A DNA stretch of 64,000 nt from Cervus elaphus (lineage: Eukaryota > Chordata > Mammalia > Artiodactyla > Cervidae), in the NCBI RefSeq assembly GCF_910594005.1, contig NC_057815.1:64246052-64310051 (forward strand). The letters are read 5' to 3'. The notes under the pieces were generated by a model. The model worked only from the letters and a program-made list of their open reading frames with translations, did no database searches and was not told the origin of the DNA. A program made the position numbers and the translations under genes. Positions 1 to 11,488 of the stretch are shown piece by piece; the first letter of the stretch is position 1; each line of letters starts with the position of its first letter.

Positions 1-357
1 ACTCTTATCTTCTTAACCTTCAAAATTCTTAAGCCCTGAGTGGTCCCTTATCCAAAGGGCATGATAAATTTATGCTGCTCTTCTCTTTGGCATTCCAACT
101 GTTCTGTGAGTGCTGGTTTTGTAGTTGACTCTGCCAAGTGTTGAAAACAGTCATAATGAGGGGAACGAGGTGACTGATGCCCCTTTGGACACATATACAG
201 ACACTTTTCCTCTACACCCGTTATTCATCAAGTCACACATAGAAAAAGAAGCAGATGAATATGGAAGACAATGCTACTACTGATAAATTCTGTGTGACTG
301 AGCCTCAGCCTCCTAGAAGCCTCTCCCCCTACTTCAATAGTGCACATAAGAAAAGAA
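1..357. other. Intergenic, nothing recognised
   Basis: AT-rich single-copy-looking sequence. I see no exon, repeat family or RNA gene here. Confidence 0.5.
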
Positions 358-553
358 TGTTTCTCAGTCGTGTCCGAATCTTTGCGACCCCATGGACTGT
401 AGCCTACCAGGGTCCTCTCTTCCGTGGAATTTTCCAGGCAAGAATACTGGAGTTGGTTGCCATTTCCTTCTCCAGGGGATCTTCCCAAACCAGGGGTCGA
501 ACCCCGGGTCTCCCGCATTGCGGGCAGATGCTTTATGATCTGAGCCACCATTG
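358..553 (-). repeat. Bov-tA SINE
   Basis: Antisense copy of the ruminant tRNA-Glu/Bov-A composite SINE. On + it runs from the Bov-A part (cagtcgtgtccg, gaccccatggactgtag) to the tRNA part (gggtcgaaccccgggtctcc, the B-box region), ending at gagccacca. Short open frames across it are repeat shadows. Confidence 0.9.
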
Positions 554-1333
554 CATCTCAAAATTAGCCACTAAAACCCCGGATTCCTTTCAAAAATCAG
601 TGAAAGATTACCCCACAGAGGGAGCACATCAAGGTCTAATAATCTTTCTTGTTAGAGCCTGTTACACTCAAAAAATAAGTATCTGTTAGCACACTTGTTT
701 GGAGAAAGCAGAGGGAATAAAGAAGATTGAGAAAGGATAGGATCACAGTGTCTTTTCTTCAGGAATTGTCTGCAGTGTGCCTGTGAAGTATTCTAGGGGT
801 AGAATTCTATGCCCAGCTCTACTTGGACTGTGACATGAACTCTGTCTTCTGCATTTACTTGCAACATGATATTCAGGAAGAGCACCAGCCCAAGTCCTCA
901 GTTTTATTCTACCTGGCTCAATAATTAGACAGAATGAGTAGACTCTTAAAATGAATAAGTCCCTTGTAATAGTGAACTTGGGCAAGTAGCTACAGGATGA
1001 ACAAACACTTTCTTATTCATTCTGACAGTTCCTCATAGCATAAGTGTATGCATATTGCATTTTGTAAAAGTGTCTTTCTACCAGGAGAAGGAGATAAAAG
1101 AATGGGGTGAGGAAATAAACAAATCAGCTATTGTCATTTTCAAATTAGTGATAAGAACAATTAACATTTTCCATAGTTTTAGTCCGCATCAGACCACACC
1201 AAATACTTCATGTACTATATATAATATACATAGAGTATACAGAAACTGTTATTTAATCCACAACTAGAATATTTTAAATACTCCAAATGTAATTACAAAA
1301 ATATCAGTTTTTGCCAACTTCTATCCAAATAAG
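554..1333. other. Intergenic, nothing recognised
   Basis: Anonymous AT-rich DNA with only short chance reading frames and no recognised repeat. Confidence 0.45.
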
Positions 1334-1530
1334 TCTTCCATTCATTGAGCATTATCCATGTGACGAACACTATGTTGTGTTGTACAGACTTTGTCTCAAG
1401 TCATTTTCACAATATTATTATATTATTATCCACATTTTATCAATGAGACAAGTACCTACCCAATGTCACAAACTAGTGATGACAGAGTTAAGATTTAAAT
1501 ATCAATCAGTCAGATTCCAAAATGGTTATA
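1334..1530 (-). repeat. MIR-like SINE, antisense
   Basis: Diverged MIR pattern read in reverse: a cattgagcattatccatgtg start, a cacattttatcaatgagac core and a following aatgtcacaaactagtgatg block. This is an old mammalian insertion with fuzzy edges. Confidence 0.5.
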
Positions 1531-1659
1531 CTTTCGGTATGAACTTGAGTAGAAAGTGATAGTAAAAAGGAAAATTGTATTATTTATATTTGTTGTTATA
1601 CCTCTGAAGTATGCACTCCTTCAAATGTGATGAGGAGCAATAATTGAATGGAAAGGTAT

Positions 1660-1835
1660 TTAAGGTTAGGGTAACATGCCGCAATTTACCAGCTGCATCA
1701 ATTTGAATAAATTGCTTTAACACACTAGGACGTCAGTTTCCTCTTCTGTTAAGTTAGAATGATAATTATAAATAAATTATATAGTGTTATTTTGTGGATT
1801 AAATTATATAATTAAATATGAAATATCCTTTCTAA
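1660..1835 (+). repeat. MIR-like SINE
   Basis: Sense MIR pattern: aattgctttaacacactagg, then tcagtttcctcttctgttaa and gtggattaaat, which match the conserved MIR core and 3' half. Strongly diverged. Confidence 0.5.
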
Positions 1836-2069
1836 ACTATGTATTTATGAGCAAATGTTACATTTTAAATAATTCATATAATCGATTTTTTTCTTGGCAT
1901 TTCTTGGCCTCATCTCCAAATGGAATCTTCCAAGTGTCAAGAAAAGATGATTAAAAAGGAAAGATCTAAGGTTGAGGTGCCAACAGCAGAAAAGGCATTT
2001 GGGCACCAGTGGAGTAACCTTTACTCACACTGCCTTGTGGGTGAGTTCTGAGTTAGTATTTTCCTACTG

Positions 2070-2452
2070 CTTAACAAAGGACCATAAATCAGTATAAATT
2101 CAGTGGCTTAAAATACCACAAATGTATTATCTTACAGTTTGGAGGTCAAGGTCTAAAATAAATGTTGTGGGGCTAAAAATCAAGGTTTCAGCAGAGTTGT
2201 GTTCTTTCTGAAGGCTCTAAGGGAAAATCTGTTTCCTTGCCTTTTCCAGTTTCGAGAGCTGGTCTGCATTCCTTAGCTTGCGTCCCCTTCCTTACAGATC
2301 TCCAATCTCTCCTTCCATAGTTCCATGTCCTACTCCAACTCTGAGCTTCACGCCTCCTTCTTATAAAAACCTTTGTGATTACACCAAGTCCACCTGGATA
2401 ATCCAGGCCAGTCTCCCCAGCTCAAAACATTTAATCCAAAATAGTTTAAGTA
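2070..2452 (+). repeat. Ancient mammalian interspersed repeat, family unassigned
   Basis: Contains the familiar cttaaaataccacaaa, tatcttacagtttggaggtc, cttgccttttccagtttc and cacctggataatccaggcc segments of an old mammalian repeat. I cannot name its family with certainty. It ends where the Bov-tA begins. Confidence 0.5.
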
Positions 2453-2664
2453 GGGACTTCCCTGGTGGCTCAGACGGTAAAGAATCCCCATGCGATGCAG
2501 GAGACCTGGGTTCGATCCTGGGTCAGAAAGATTCCCTGGAGGAGGACATGGCAACCCACTCCAGTATCCTTGCTTGGAGAATACCATGGACAGAGGAGTC
2601 TGGTGGGCTACAGGCCATGGGGTTGCAAAGAATTGGACATGACTGAGTGACTACTGCTTTTCAC
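2453..2664 (+). repeat. Bov-tA SINE
   Basis: Full-length sense copy. The tRNA-Glu part (gggacttccctggtggctca, B-box ggttcgatcc) is followed by Bov-A (atggcaacccactccagtat) and the 3' end ttggacatgactgagtgact. A CHR SINE follows directly. Confidence 0.92.
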
Positions 2665-2866
2665 TTTCCCTGGTGGTCCAGTGGCTAAGACTCCACATTC
2701 CCAGTGTAGGGGGCCCAGGTTCAATCCCTGGTCAGGGAACTAGATCCCACCTACTTCAACTAAAGATCCCACATAGGCAATGAGAAGATCCTGTGTGCCA
2801 CAAGGAAGATCGAAGATCCTGCATGCCACAACCAAGACCTAGCATAGCCAAATAAAAATTAAAAAT
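2665..2866 (+). repeat. CHR-type tRNA-Glu SINE
   Basis: Cetartiodactyl CHR-family SINE: ttccctggtggtccagtggc, B-box ggttcaatccctggtcaggg, then a body with repeated gatcctg(tg/ca)tgcc units and the A-rich tail aaataaaaattaaaaa. Confidence 0.8.
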
Positions 2867-4242
2867 GGGTTTAAGTAAATGTAATGTATCTGCTTCCCCC
2901 ATTATTAGATGTCACTGTCAGAACAGGTCAGAACATAGTACACACTCACCATAATTATTTAAATAAATTTGTCAACAAAACAGCTACAAATGTATGAATT
3001 AATTAAGCCATAAAATACAGTACATAGTAGCTGCTCAAAAAGGATAGTTATCATTATTTCAGAACATGTCAAAAAATTCTATTTATTGAAGACTTGTTTC
3101 TGCGGTTTCTTTTGGTCTTTTTTGTTCCTTTTAATCCCTCCTTAAATCATTGAAATAATATTTACTAGTGCTTCTTTCTGTCAATGATTTTTTTTTCTTT
3201 AAATGCAGGGAATGAGATGCTAAAGTAAGACTATCAGATGATGTATGTAATGAGTCCTGCCTCTGCCTCATGTGTGGATACTCAGTTATGTCACTTCCAT
3301 CTCTTTCCCCTTCCAAGGGTGTAATTCACAGCAGGAAAGCTGTGGTTAATGTCTGTGCAAAAACATTACACTCAGGAGGTTTTCCTCAAGTGTATCAAAT
3401 GCCTGAAAAAATTCATGCATTTTCTCTGGGGTGGGTTACGAGGCCCCTCTGGGGCCAGGGATTCTGCTCTTGGCAGGGCTGTCATGTGGGAAAAGCTATT
3501 TAAATTGCTATTTGCTCCTGCTTGAAAAGGCTGAAATTGTAGATTCTCCCCATTCAAGTGCCCCAGAAAGCAGTTCCATCATTCAGGAGTTTCCACTTAT
3601 CTCTTTGATGGGGTCTTGTAAAGGCAAGAAACTTTTTCCTTCAGTGAATAGCAGGTAAGGAGATGACAAAAAGAGAAGATGTGGGGGAGAAGCACCAAGG
3701 TCACAGAGTGGTGGGGAAAGCTGGAGTAGAAATATGAAAAAGAAAGAAATATTTCTTTCCTGCCTTTTTCTAGGCTTGGGGAAATAGTGGGGAAGGGGGT
3801 GGAAATGAGAGTGAGGGGAAAAACAAATCCTCCAGCAGTGCTCTAAAAGTTTAAAATATAAGTTAATTATTGAAACTTTCCCTGAAACTCAGAATCATGA
3901 AAATTCTTTTTAGCATCATTTATGTTGGGATGTGAGGTCATAGCAAGGATAGCAACTGCTAAAGGCCAGTACTACAGGGAGGAGAGTGAAAAATTTAAGG
4001 GGGCACCAAAAAATTTAGCAATTAAGATATATAATGTTTTAATGTAGTATTTTAATCTAATCTAATTTTTTAGTCCATGATCAAGAAAACATCAAAGTTT
4101 TAAATAAAATCCTGTACCATGCCAAGTCATATTACAGTTTAGGGCAAAAGAAAAAAATGTGAACCCTTAGTTTTAATGAAAGCAAACTTATCAATATTGT
4201 ATTTTTAAACCTACTTTTTTGTTTACCTCATTTTCTTTCTTT
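2867..4242. other. Intergenic, nothing recognised
   Basis: No exon or clear repeat seen. A purine-rich stretch occupies roughly 3650-3830. Reading frames near 3131-3658 are short, overlap one another on both strands and resemble no family I know. Confidence 0.4.
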
Positions 4243-4367
4243 TCTTTTTGGCCATACTGTGTGGCCTGTGGGATCTTAGTTCCCCAGCCAGGGATCTAGG
4301 GATCAAACCCCAATTCCCCTGCATTGGAATCATGGAATCTTAACCAATGGACCACCAGGGAAGTCCC
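4243..4367 (-). repeat. CHR-type SINE, antisense
   Basis: Reads on + as tttttggccatactgtgtgg, then gttccccagccagggatc and the reversed tRNA head accaccagggaagtccc. It is flanked by a short direct repeat, ctcattttc, consistent with a target-site duplication. Confidence 0.82.
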
Positions 4368-4439
4368 ACTTATCTCATTTTCAGTTGAGAAAATAGCAAT
4401 ATTGGAGATATGTGAGAATTACAAATAATTTATAATTAG

Positions 4440-4560
4440 CTGAAGTAAAATTATAATTCTATTGTGATATAAATAAAATATTTAAATATAAAATAATAAT
4501 TAAATTTACATTAAAATAAGTAAATAAAAATAAAATAATGATGTGAGATTTAATACAATT
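4440..4560. repeat. A/T-rich low-complexity tract
   Basis: Long run of aataaaata-type units with almost no G or C. Confidence 0.6.
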
Positions 4561-4919
4561 GCTTTTCAATTGTCAACATTTTCAAGTTATGTTACTGTTC
4601 TGGAAAACACTTAAGTATCAAAAAATGCATAAAAACATGTAGATAGTGATGTACATTTTTCATTTTGCTTTGGACTCCAATGTGGTTTGACGCAGCTCTG
4701 GTTCAGAATTTTGATGTTCTGTTTGTCATGGATATTTTTGCATCGTTTTTTTACTTTTTTAAATATTGCATTAAAATGTTATCTATCCAATTGCTATGAG
4801 TTTTTTTTTTTTTAGCACCATCCTTATATTCCATTCTCAAGGCAAATGTCTTACTTGCCTCACCCTAGTTTCAGTCCTGCTGTTCATAGCATATGCTAAG
4901 TATGACAGAGTAGGAAAAA

Positions 4920-5085
4920 TGACAGGTTTGAGTCAGACTTATCTTTTACTTGTTTAATGGGTTAATTTAATCTAGGTGAAACTTATCTGTAAAATAAAGA
5001 TGATAGATAAAAGCTACCTCTAACTCTGTAGGGACTACATGAGGTATAATAATTAGAACAATTATCAGAATATCTGACAGAGAGT
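4920..5085 (+). repeat. MIR-like SINE next to the OR coding exon
   Basis: Sense MIR signature: gtttgagtcagacttatc, taggtgaaacttatctgtaaaataa, gggactacatgaggtataat. It ends about 30 nt before the predicted 3' splice site of the receptor gene, so it forms the end of its last intron. Confidence 0.5.
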
Positions 5086-5114
5086 AGTTTTGACTCAATG
5101 AAATGTATCATTGC

Positions 5115-5116
5115 AG
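5115..5116 (+). other. Predicted 3' splice site of OR coding exon
   Basis: The sequence atcattgcag followed by gaac gives an AG 39 nt before the best ATG. The same atcattgcag string precedes the receptor gene at 54 kb. Olfactory receptors normally splice a non-coding 5' exon to a single coding exon, so this probably marks the coding-exon start. Confidence 0.55.
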
Positions 5117-5155
5117 GAACTAAGTGAAGGAGAATACCATTTCACTCAGGCCACC

Positions 5156-6091
5156 ATGCTGTCCATTGGTAATTCCACTTCCCCAACTTTCTTCTTGACT
5201 GGAGTTCCAGGGCTAGAAGCTTTTCACATCTGGTTTTCTATCCCCTTTTGCTGCCTTTGTGTGATTGCCCTTTTGGGGAATAGCACCATCCTGTATGTAG
5301 TGATCACAGACTCTAGCCTCCATGAGCCCATGTACTACTTCCTGTCCATGCTCTCCAGCACCGACATTGGCATCACTATTTCCTCTCTTCCCACAACACT
5401 TGGTGTCCTCTGGTTCAATGCCAGGGCCATCAGCCTGGATGCTTGCATTCTGCAGATGTTCTTTCTGCATGGATTCACCCTCATGGAATCTTCTGTGCTT
5501 TTGGCCATGGCTTTTGACCGCTTTGTTGCCATCTGCAACCCCCTAAGATATGCTATGATTCTAACCAATTCTAGAATCATCAAAGCTGGTATGGTAATTT
5601 TTGTACGAATGCTGGTCAACCTGATGCCCTTGCTCCTGCTCCTTAAGAGGTTATCCTTCTGTGGTCCTAATGTGCTTTCTCACTCCTATTGCTACCACCC
5701 TGATGTGATTAAGTGTTCTTGCTCAAGTATCAAGGTCAACAGCATCTGTGGTTTAGTTGCTCTCATTCTGACCTCAGGTATAGATATTCCCTGCATTTTC
5801 CTCTCCTACATGCTGATCATCAAGTCCATCCTTAGCATTGCCTCCCCAGAGGAAAGGCAAAAGGCTTTTGGCACTTGCATCTCTCACATTGGTGCTGTTG
5901 CCATCTTCTACATCCCCTGGGTCATCTTGGCTTTGGTACATCGGTTTGGGCATAGTGCCCCTCCATATGTCCATACACTGATGTCAAATCTCCATTTCCT
6001 ATTTCCCCCAGTGCTGAACCCTATTATATATAGTGTGAAGACCAAACAAATCCGTAAAGCTTTCTACAAACTATTTCCAAACACAAAGTAG
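5156..6091 (+). CDS. Olfactory receptor, family 51 (OR51F-like), intact
   Basis: Class I odorant receptor of 311 aa: a seven-helix GPCR expected in olfactory-neuron cilia, coupling to Golf and adenylyl cyclase. I chose the ATG at 5156 because it sits in gccaccATGc, an excellent Kozak context, 39 nt after a splice acceptor; codons upstream to 5111 have no ATG and read through the splice site. Visible: N-glycosylation site N6-S-T; PGLE at 18-21; LHEPMYYF at 55-62 (TM2); C97 and C179, the expected disulfide, plus loop cysteines C169 and C189; MAFDRFVAIC at 118-127 (DRY variant DRF); SHSYC at 175-179; KAFGTC at 236-241 (TM6); NPIIYSVKTKQIRKA at 288-302 (TM7 to helix 8). The length is normal for the family and no key residue is missing. 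One oddity is KCSCSS where paralogues have KLSCSD. Nearest relative in the window is the 18.5 kb gene. Subfamily is assigned from remembered signatures. Confidence 0.95.
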   Translation: MLSIGNSTSPTFFLTGVPGLEAFHIWFSIPFCCLCVIALLGNSTILYVVITDSSLHEPMYYFLSMLSSTDIGITISSLPTTLGVLWFNARAISLDACILQMFFLHGFTLMESSVLLAMAFDRFVAICNPLRYAMILTNSRIIKAGMVIFVRMLVNLMPLLLLLKRLSFCGPNVLSHSYCYHPDVIKCSCSSIKVNSICGLVALILTSGIDIPCIFLSYMLIIKSILSIASPEERQKAFGTCISHIGAVAIFYIPWVILALVHRFGHSAPPYVHTLMSNLHFLFPPVLNPIIYSVKTKQIRKAFYKLFPNTK

Positions 6092-6907
6092 TGAGTCTGA
6101 TCATGCAATGTCCTAGATAGAAATAGCCTTACTTCCTTCCTCCCTTCCTTCAACATTTTATTGTGAGTAACATTACACTTTTCCTTAGTGGTGGTAATAC
6201 AAGTTTATATAAGAAACATCCTTGTCCTCTAGTTTATATAGTCTAGTGTCAGGGACATAAAGTTAAATATATATAATAATGGCAGTGAATAGGAGTGTTA
6301 TCATATAATTATATCCAGAAGGCTATATGATATTGAAGAAAATATCTAGATCAAATTGCAGATTCAAAGACTTGTTTGAAGAGCTAACTACTTGGACTAA
6401 GAATAACATGTAACATGTAAAAGTGTAAGGATCTTCCAGGCCCAGGGCACAGGTCTCTGAAGTCAATGAAATATGAAATAGCCTGATACACCAAGGATTG
6501 TACATGGTTACTATAGCTGGAGTAAGGGATGTGTGAGACAGTGGAAGGAGTAAGAGAGATTATACGTGTGGTTATAAAATAACCTGGTAAAGTGACAGTA
6601 TGAAAGCTTGAAGAACAATCAACTGGAATTGGAAGTTTTATTAGATTCTCTTTTAAAAACATCCATGATGCCCTGGGGAAAAAAAATTCTCTATTTATTC
6701 TTCTGATTTGAGGGAATCTAAGAAATGTTAATCTTCAATCCCTTAATATCATATACATGTATTTTTTGTCCTGGTTTAGGCATGGGGATTCTATAGTTCT
6801 GGTATTATGATCTACTATTGCTAAACTTGAATTCTAAAATTTCTAGCACCAGCTCCAATCCTTAAGTACTCAAAGGTAGATAATGAAGATTACAAGACTC
6901 TAAGAGG
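6092..6907. other. Downstream flank, nothing recognised
   Basis: No AATAAA found shortly after the stop codon. Otherwise anonymous DNA, with a small cttcctccc pyrimidine run near 6130. Confidence 0.4.
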
Positions 6908-7041
6908 GAAGATCCTGTGGAGAAGGAAATGGCAACTCACTCCAGTATTCTAGCCTGGGAAATCCCATGGGCTTTGGAGCCTGGTGTACTACACTCTATG
7001 GGATCACAAAGAGTTGGACATGACTGAGCAACTAACACACA
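6908..7041 (+). repeat. Bov-tA SINE, 5'-truncated
   Basis: Starts inside the element at gaagatcctgtggagaagg and continues through the Bov-A part to ttggacatgactgagcaact. Confidence 0.85.
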
Positions 7042-7155
7042 AAGGAAAAGACAGAAATGGTAGTGAAATTTAGTGCTTTCCTGTCTCTCTGACAATATCA
7101 TTTCCAAATACATCCCCTTTACCCCCTCACAAAAATCTTCTGACATAAGATTAGC

Positions 7156-7308
7156 TTGCCAGGTTCCTCTGTCCATGAAATTCTCCAGGCAAGAATACTA
7201 GAGTGGGTAAGCATTCTCTTCTCCAGGGGAATCTTCCTGACCCAGGGATTGAACTCATCTCCTGCATTGCAGGCAGATTCTTTACCATTTGAGACACGAG
7301 GCAAGCCC
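7156..7308 (-). repeat. Bov-tA SINE, antisense, partial
   Basis: Contains the reversed Bov-A portion (caggttcctctgtccatg, caggcaagaatactagagtg) and tRNA portion (gacccagggattgaactcat). The 3'-most Bov-A segment is missing. Confidence 0.87.
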
Positions 7309-7783
7309 CAAGACATATGAAAGAAGGATCAGAATTGGGTAAAGAGTATGAAATAATGCACTGAAGGAAAGATATTTTGTGCATTATTTCATATCTTGTA
7401 GAAACATTTACATCTTAAGGTGACCGGATTTAGGAGTGTAATAGCATTTCTGAGCTTTCTATAGACAGTATTAATTTTTTCCTTTGTTATTTTCCCCTGA
7501 AAGTTAGTAAAACTGAACAAACAGTGGTAGAGAAGTGATGTTAATAAAGTTGTAATATTAATTATGTGCATACAGTTGTGCCTCTGTTACCACCTTGCAG
7601 GTTCTGTTATGCCTTACCTCACTTCCACCCTCCACAAATAAAGTCTTACCCTTTTGTTTGTTTTTCTTCTGTTATAAAGTCTTTATATATTTCCTGTTCT
7701 TGCCATTTTCTTCTCCAACCAATAAAAAATGGAGATAAAGCTAAAACTGGGCTTAGAGAGAAATTTTAGTAGAAAATGAGTAC

Positions 7784-7985
7784 TTGTTATTTAGTCACTG
7801 CCATGTCCGACTCTTTTGCAACCCCATGGACTTTATAGCCCACTAGGTTCCTCTGTCCATGGGATTTCCCAGGCAAGAACACTGGAGTGGATTGCCATTT
7901 CCTTCTCCAGGGGATCTTCCTGACCCAGGGATCAAACCTGTATCTCCTACATTAATAGATGGATTCTTTACCACTAGGGGAGCCC
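7784..7985 (-). repeat. Bov-tA SINE, antisense, with target-site duplication
   Basis: Complete antisense copy from ttgttatttagtcactg to ccactaggggagccc. Direct repeats of about agaaaatgagta flank it at roughly 7773 and 7986, showing retrotransposition. Confidence 0.92.
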
Positions 7986-8129
7986 AGAAAATGAGTATAA
8001 TAAGAAATAAAAGAAACTCTGAAAACAAATTAGTTAAGTATTTAGCTCCAGAATTTAGAAAAATAAGTAAAGAACACCTCTTCCCCCCCCCAAAAAAAAA
8101 GACCCAGAAAATGAAATAAAATAATAAAT

Positions 8130-9039
8130 GCTAGTGCAAAAATATTTGTTTAAAAACTATTAACTAATAAATAAGATTAAAAAGACAAAAGTTAACTCAT
8201 TAGAAAGACTAATAAACCTGACTGGAAAGAACGATCAATTATAGTTGAGGAAAAGCATAAAAAATCAAAATTAGGAATGAAGAACCGACATCATTACTAA
8301 CCCAACAGACACTTTTGAAGATGTAAAAGAAAACGATTTTTAAAACCTGGGTACCCATTTTTTGAAAATTCAGATAAGATGTGAAAATATCTAAAAAGCA
8401 TAGTTTGGAATAGTAATAAAAGAAAAAAGACTCAATAATCCCATAATTATCAAATACATTATATTTATATGTACAAACCAACACAAAGACATAAAAGTAG
8501 GAGGGAAGAAAGATAAAAGGACAAAATGAAGAAAGGAATGGAGGGAGAGAGAAAAAGGAAGGAAGAGAAGGACAGTAGGAAGTGAGACAGACAGAAAGAA
8601 AACACAGAACACTTTGCTTTAACTTCCAAACTATAGGCTCCAAATACACAAACTCTTTAAGAGAACAGGAAAATAAGGAACACTCCAGGAAAATAAGGAA
8701 ACCAATTTTATTCAATATTGCAAAGAAGGACCCAGACAATCCAGGCACCCAAAGTGAAGTAACACACACACACAGAATAAATGGAAAGGAAAGAAGAAAA
8801 GTAAATATTATTATATATTAAAAGTCTTATAGATTAAGTAGAAGACTGAAATGAATCACAAATAAGATTTATGGTATGTCATCACAGAAAGAATATTTTC
8901 CAGATTTTCCTCCAACAACCAGAAGAGTAGATTTAAAAGGTTACTATTTAAAATACATGAAAAACCGCATACTTAAGAATAAATTTCACAAAGGTATAAA
9001 ACACTTCTACTCTGAAAACTATAAAAAAGCCTTGAGACA
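8130..9039 (+). repeat. Old L1 LINE, ORF2 relic
   Basis: Degenerate L1 ORF2 sequence without an open frame. Recognisable stretches include agaataaatttcacaaagg and ctctgaaaactataaaaaa near the 3' part. It resumes after the inserted L1 tail. A 176-codon antisense frame here is low-complexity and not a gene. Confidence 0.6.
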
Positions 9040-9225
9040 AGTGCTCGGGCCTGGTGCACTGGGAAGACCCAGAGGGATTGGGTGGAGAGGGAGGTGGGAG
9101 GGGGGATCGGGATGGGGAACACATGTAAATTCATGGCTGATTCATGTCAATGTATGACAAAAACCACAACAATATTGTAAAGTAATTAGCCTCCAACTAA
9201 TAAAAATAAATGGGGAATAAAAAAG
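9040..9225 (+). repeat. Bovid L1 3' end, 5'-truncated, nested in older L1
   Basis: Contains gcctggtgcactgggaagac, the G-rich gggaggtgggaggggggatc, and ctgattcatgtcaatgtatg, then aagtaattagcctccaacta and an A-rich tail. The same 3' end is found at 11040-11212. Confidence 0.75.
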
Positions 9226-10014
9226 AAACTAAAGAAAGTAAGTAAGGGTAGGTATAAATCATATTCATGGATTGAATGATTCAGTAAAGTATTGTGAAAT
9301 AGTCTCCCCTACCTGGTTCAGTGTAATCCCACTGAAACCTCAGAATTTCTGTGTAGATTGGTGTGTGTGTGTGTGTATGTGTGAGTGTGTGTAATAACTA
9401 GTTATTCTAACATTCACAATAAATTTTTAGAAATAAAGTTGTCTTACTCTATTCAATAACAGAACTGTTACAAAGCTACAATAATTATGACAATGTGATT
9501 TTTGCCCAGAATTAGACATATGGAGTATTAAAGCAGAAAAGAGTCCAAAACTTATACACTACATATATGGACACTCTATATGGAACCATATAGCTGTGGA
9601 GAAAAGATGGTCTCTTCAATGAAAGTTGCTAGGTTAATTTTATATTCCTATACAGAAAATAAGCATGACCTCCACCTCAATACCTTAAACAAAAATCTCT
9701 TCCAAATGGATTATAGATGTAAAAAAATAAAGTTCCTTTAGATAACACTGGGAAGTATATTTAAGTTGTTGGAATCTAAACCACTATTTCTTTAACATAT
9801 AAGGTACTAAATATAAAGAAAAAAGTTTGCTCTAAATTAAAATGGAAAATTCTATCCATCAAAACGTACTTTCAAGAAAATGACTATTAAGAAGAGGATA
9901 TATAAAGAACTCTATAAAATTGATAAGAAAAATCAAACAAGTCAATAGAAAAATGGAGAAAAGTTTGGAATGAACATTTCATAAGACTAGATGAAAAGTG
10001 CTTTGAGGGATGGT
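9226..10014 (+). repeat. Old L1 ORF2 relic, continued
   Basis: Sense L1 ORF2 C-terminal sequence (ttcatggattgaatgattca, gttacaaagctacaataatt, aaatggattatagatgtaaa). Interrupted by a (TG)n microsatellite at about 9360-9393. No open frame. Confidence 0.6.
9360..9393 (+). repeat. (TG)n microsatellite, imperfect
   Basis: tg dinucleotide run broken by tatg and gagtg units. Confidence 0.85.
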
Positions 10015-10380
10015 TTACATTTTATTTTATCGGAGTATAATTGCTTTACAATGTTGTACTACTTTCTGCTATACAACAAAGTGAATCAGCTATATGTATG
10101 TATACACATATACCCCTTCCCTCATGGACCACCCTCCCCCACCCCTCCCCCACCCCACCCATCTGGGTCATCAGAGAGTACCAAGCTGAGCTCCTTGTGC
10201 TATGCAGCAGTTTCACACTAGCTAGCTATTCTACACACACTAGTGTATATATGTCAACCCATCTCTCCCAATTCCTCTCACTCTCTCTTTCCCTCGCTGT
10301 GTCCACATGTCCATTCTCTATATCCGTGTCTCTATCCCTGTGTCCTGCAAACAGGCTCATCTGTAGCAAAGTGCTTAAAC
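10015..10380 (-). repeat. L1 3' UTR fragment, antisense
   Basis: Antisense L1 3' UTR of artiodactyl type: gagtataattgctttacaat, ctgctatacaacaaagtgaa, a C-rich cctcccccacccctccccc tract, then gctgagctccttgtgctatg. It splits the surrounding sense L1, and aaagtgctt appears on both sides as a possible target-site duplication. Confidence 0.7.
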
Positions 10381-10384
10381 ACAT

Positions 10385-11212
10385 GAAAAGATATCTGACA
10401 TAGCTGAACAATAAATGCTGGAGAGGGTGTGCTGAAAAGGGAACCCTCTTACACTACTGGTAGGAATGCAAACTAGTACAGCCACTATGGAGAACAGTGT
10501 GGAAATTCCTTAAAAAACTGGAAATAGAACTGCCATATGACACAGCAATCCCACTGCTGGGCATACACACCGAAGAAACCAGAATTGAAAGAGACACATG
10601 TACCCCAATGTTCATTGCAGCACTATTTACAATAACTAGGACATGGAAGCAACCTAGATGTCCATTGGCAGATGAATGGATACAAAAGTTGTGGTACATA
10701 TGCAAATGGAATATTACTCAGCTACTAAGAAGAACACATTTGAGTCAGTTCTAATGAGGTGGATGAAACTGAAGCCTAATTATACAGAGTGCAGTAAGTC
10801 AGAAAGAAAAACACCAATACAGTATATTAACACACACGCACACATATATATATGGAATTTAGAAAGATGGTGATGACAGCCCTACGTGCAAGACGGCTAA
10901 ATAGACACAGATATAGAGAACAGACTTTTGAACTGTGGGAGAAGGCAAGGGTGGGATCATTTGAGAGAATAACATTGAAACATGTATATTGCCATATGTG
11001 AAATAGATCACCAGTCTAAGTTTGATGCATGAAACAGGGCACTCAAAGCCAGTGCACTGGGACGACCCAGAGATATAGGATGGGGATGGAGGTGGGAGGA
11101 GGGTTTGGAATGGGGGGACACATGTACACCCGTAGCTGATTCATGTCAATATATGGCAAAAACCACCACAATATTATAATTAGCCTCCAATTAAAATAAG
11201 TTAATTAAAAAA
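10385..11212 (+). repeat. Bovid L1 3' end: ORF2 C-terminus plus 3' UTR
   Basis: Strong match to the L1 ORF2 end (taaatgctggagagggtgtg, gaaccctcttacactactgg, cccactgctgggcatacaca, aagcaacctagatgtccatt), then the 3' UTR with cagtgcactgggacgaccca and the terminal tagcctccaattaaaataag and A-rich tail. No complete ORF2 frame is present. Confidence 0.85.
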
Positions 11213-11224
11213 AACCGGTAGCAT

Positions 11225-11488
11225 CTCAAAGTTGACCTAGAAATTTTACTTGTAGAATATAACCAACAAAAATGTATATATGCATGCTTGAAAGACATAA
11301 TAATCTTCATAGCAGCATCATTTTTTATAACCAAAACCTGAACACAATGAAAGTGTCCAGTGAAATAAAAACTGATAATTTTGGCTATGTTCATACAATT
11401 ATAAGAATTGAAAAGAATGAACAATTCCAACACATAACGTTGAAAAATCTCTTAAAGATAATGTGAAATGAGCCAGAAATAAAAGTAT
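11225..11488 (+). repeat. Old L1 fragment
   Basis: Diverged sense L1 ORF2 end (catgcttgaaagacataata, agcagcatcattttttataa, gaatgaacaattccaacaca). Interrupted at its 3' side by a SINE. Confidence 0.45.

Noticed and set aside
228..689. Overlapping reading frames on both strands
   Set aside because: They lie across an antisense Bov-tA SINE. Similar frames recur at every Bov-tA copy, so they are repeat shadows.
8239..8769. 176-codon - strand frame rich in F, Y, S and L
   Set aside because: Low-complexity antisense translation of an A-rich L1 relic. The apparent membrane character comes from T-rich codons.
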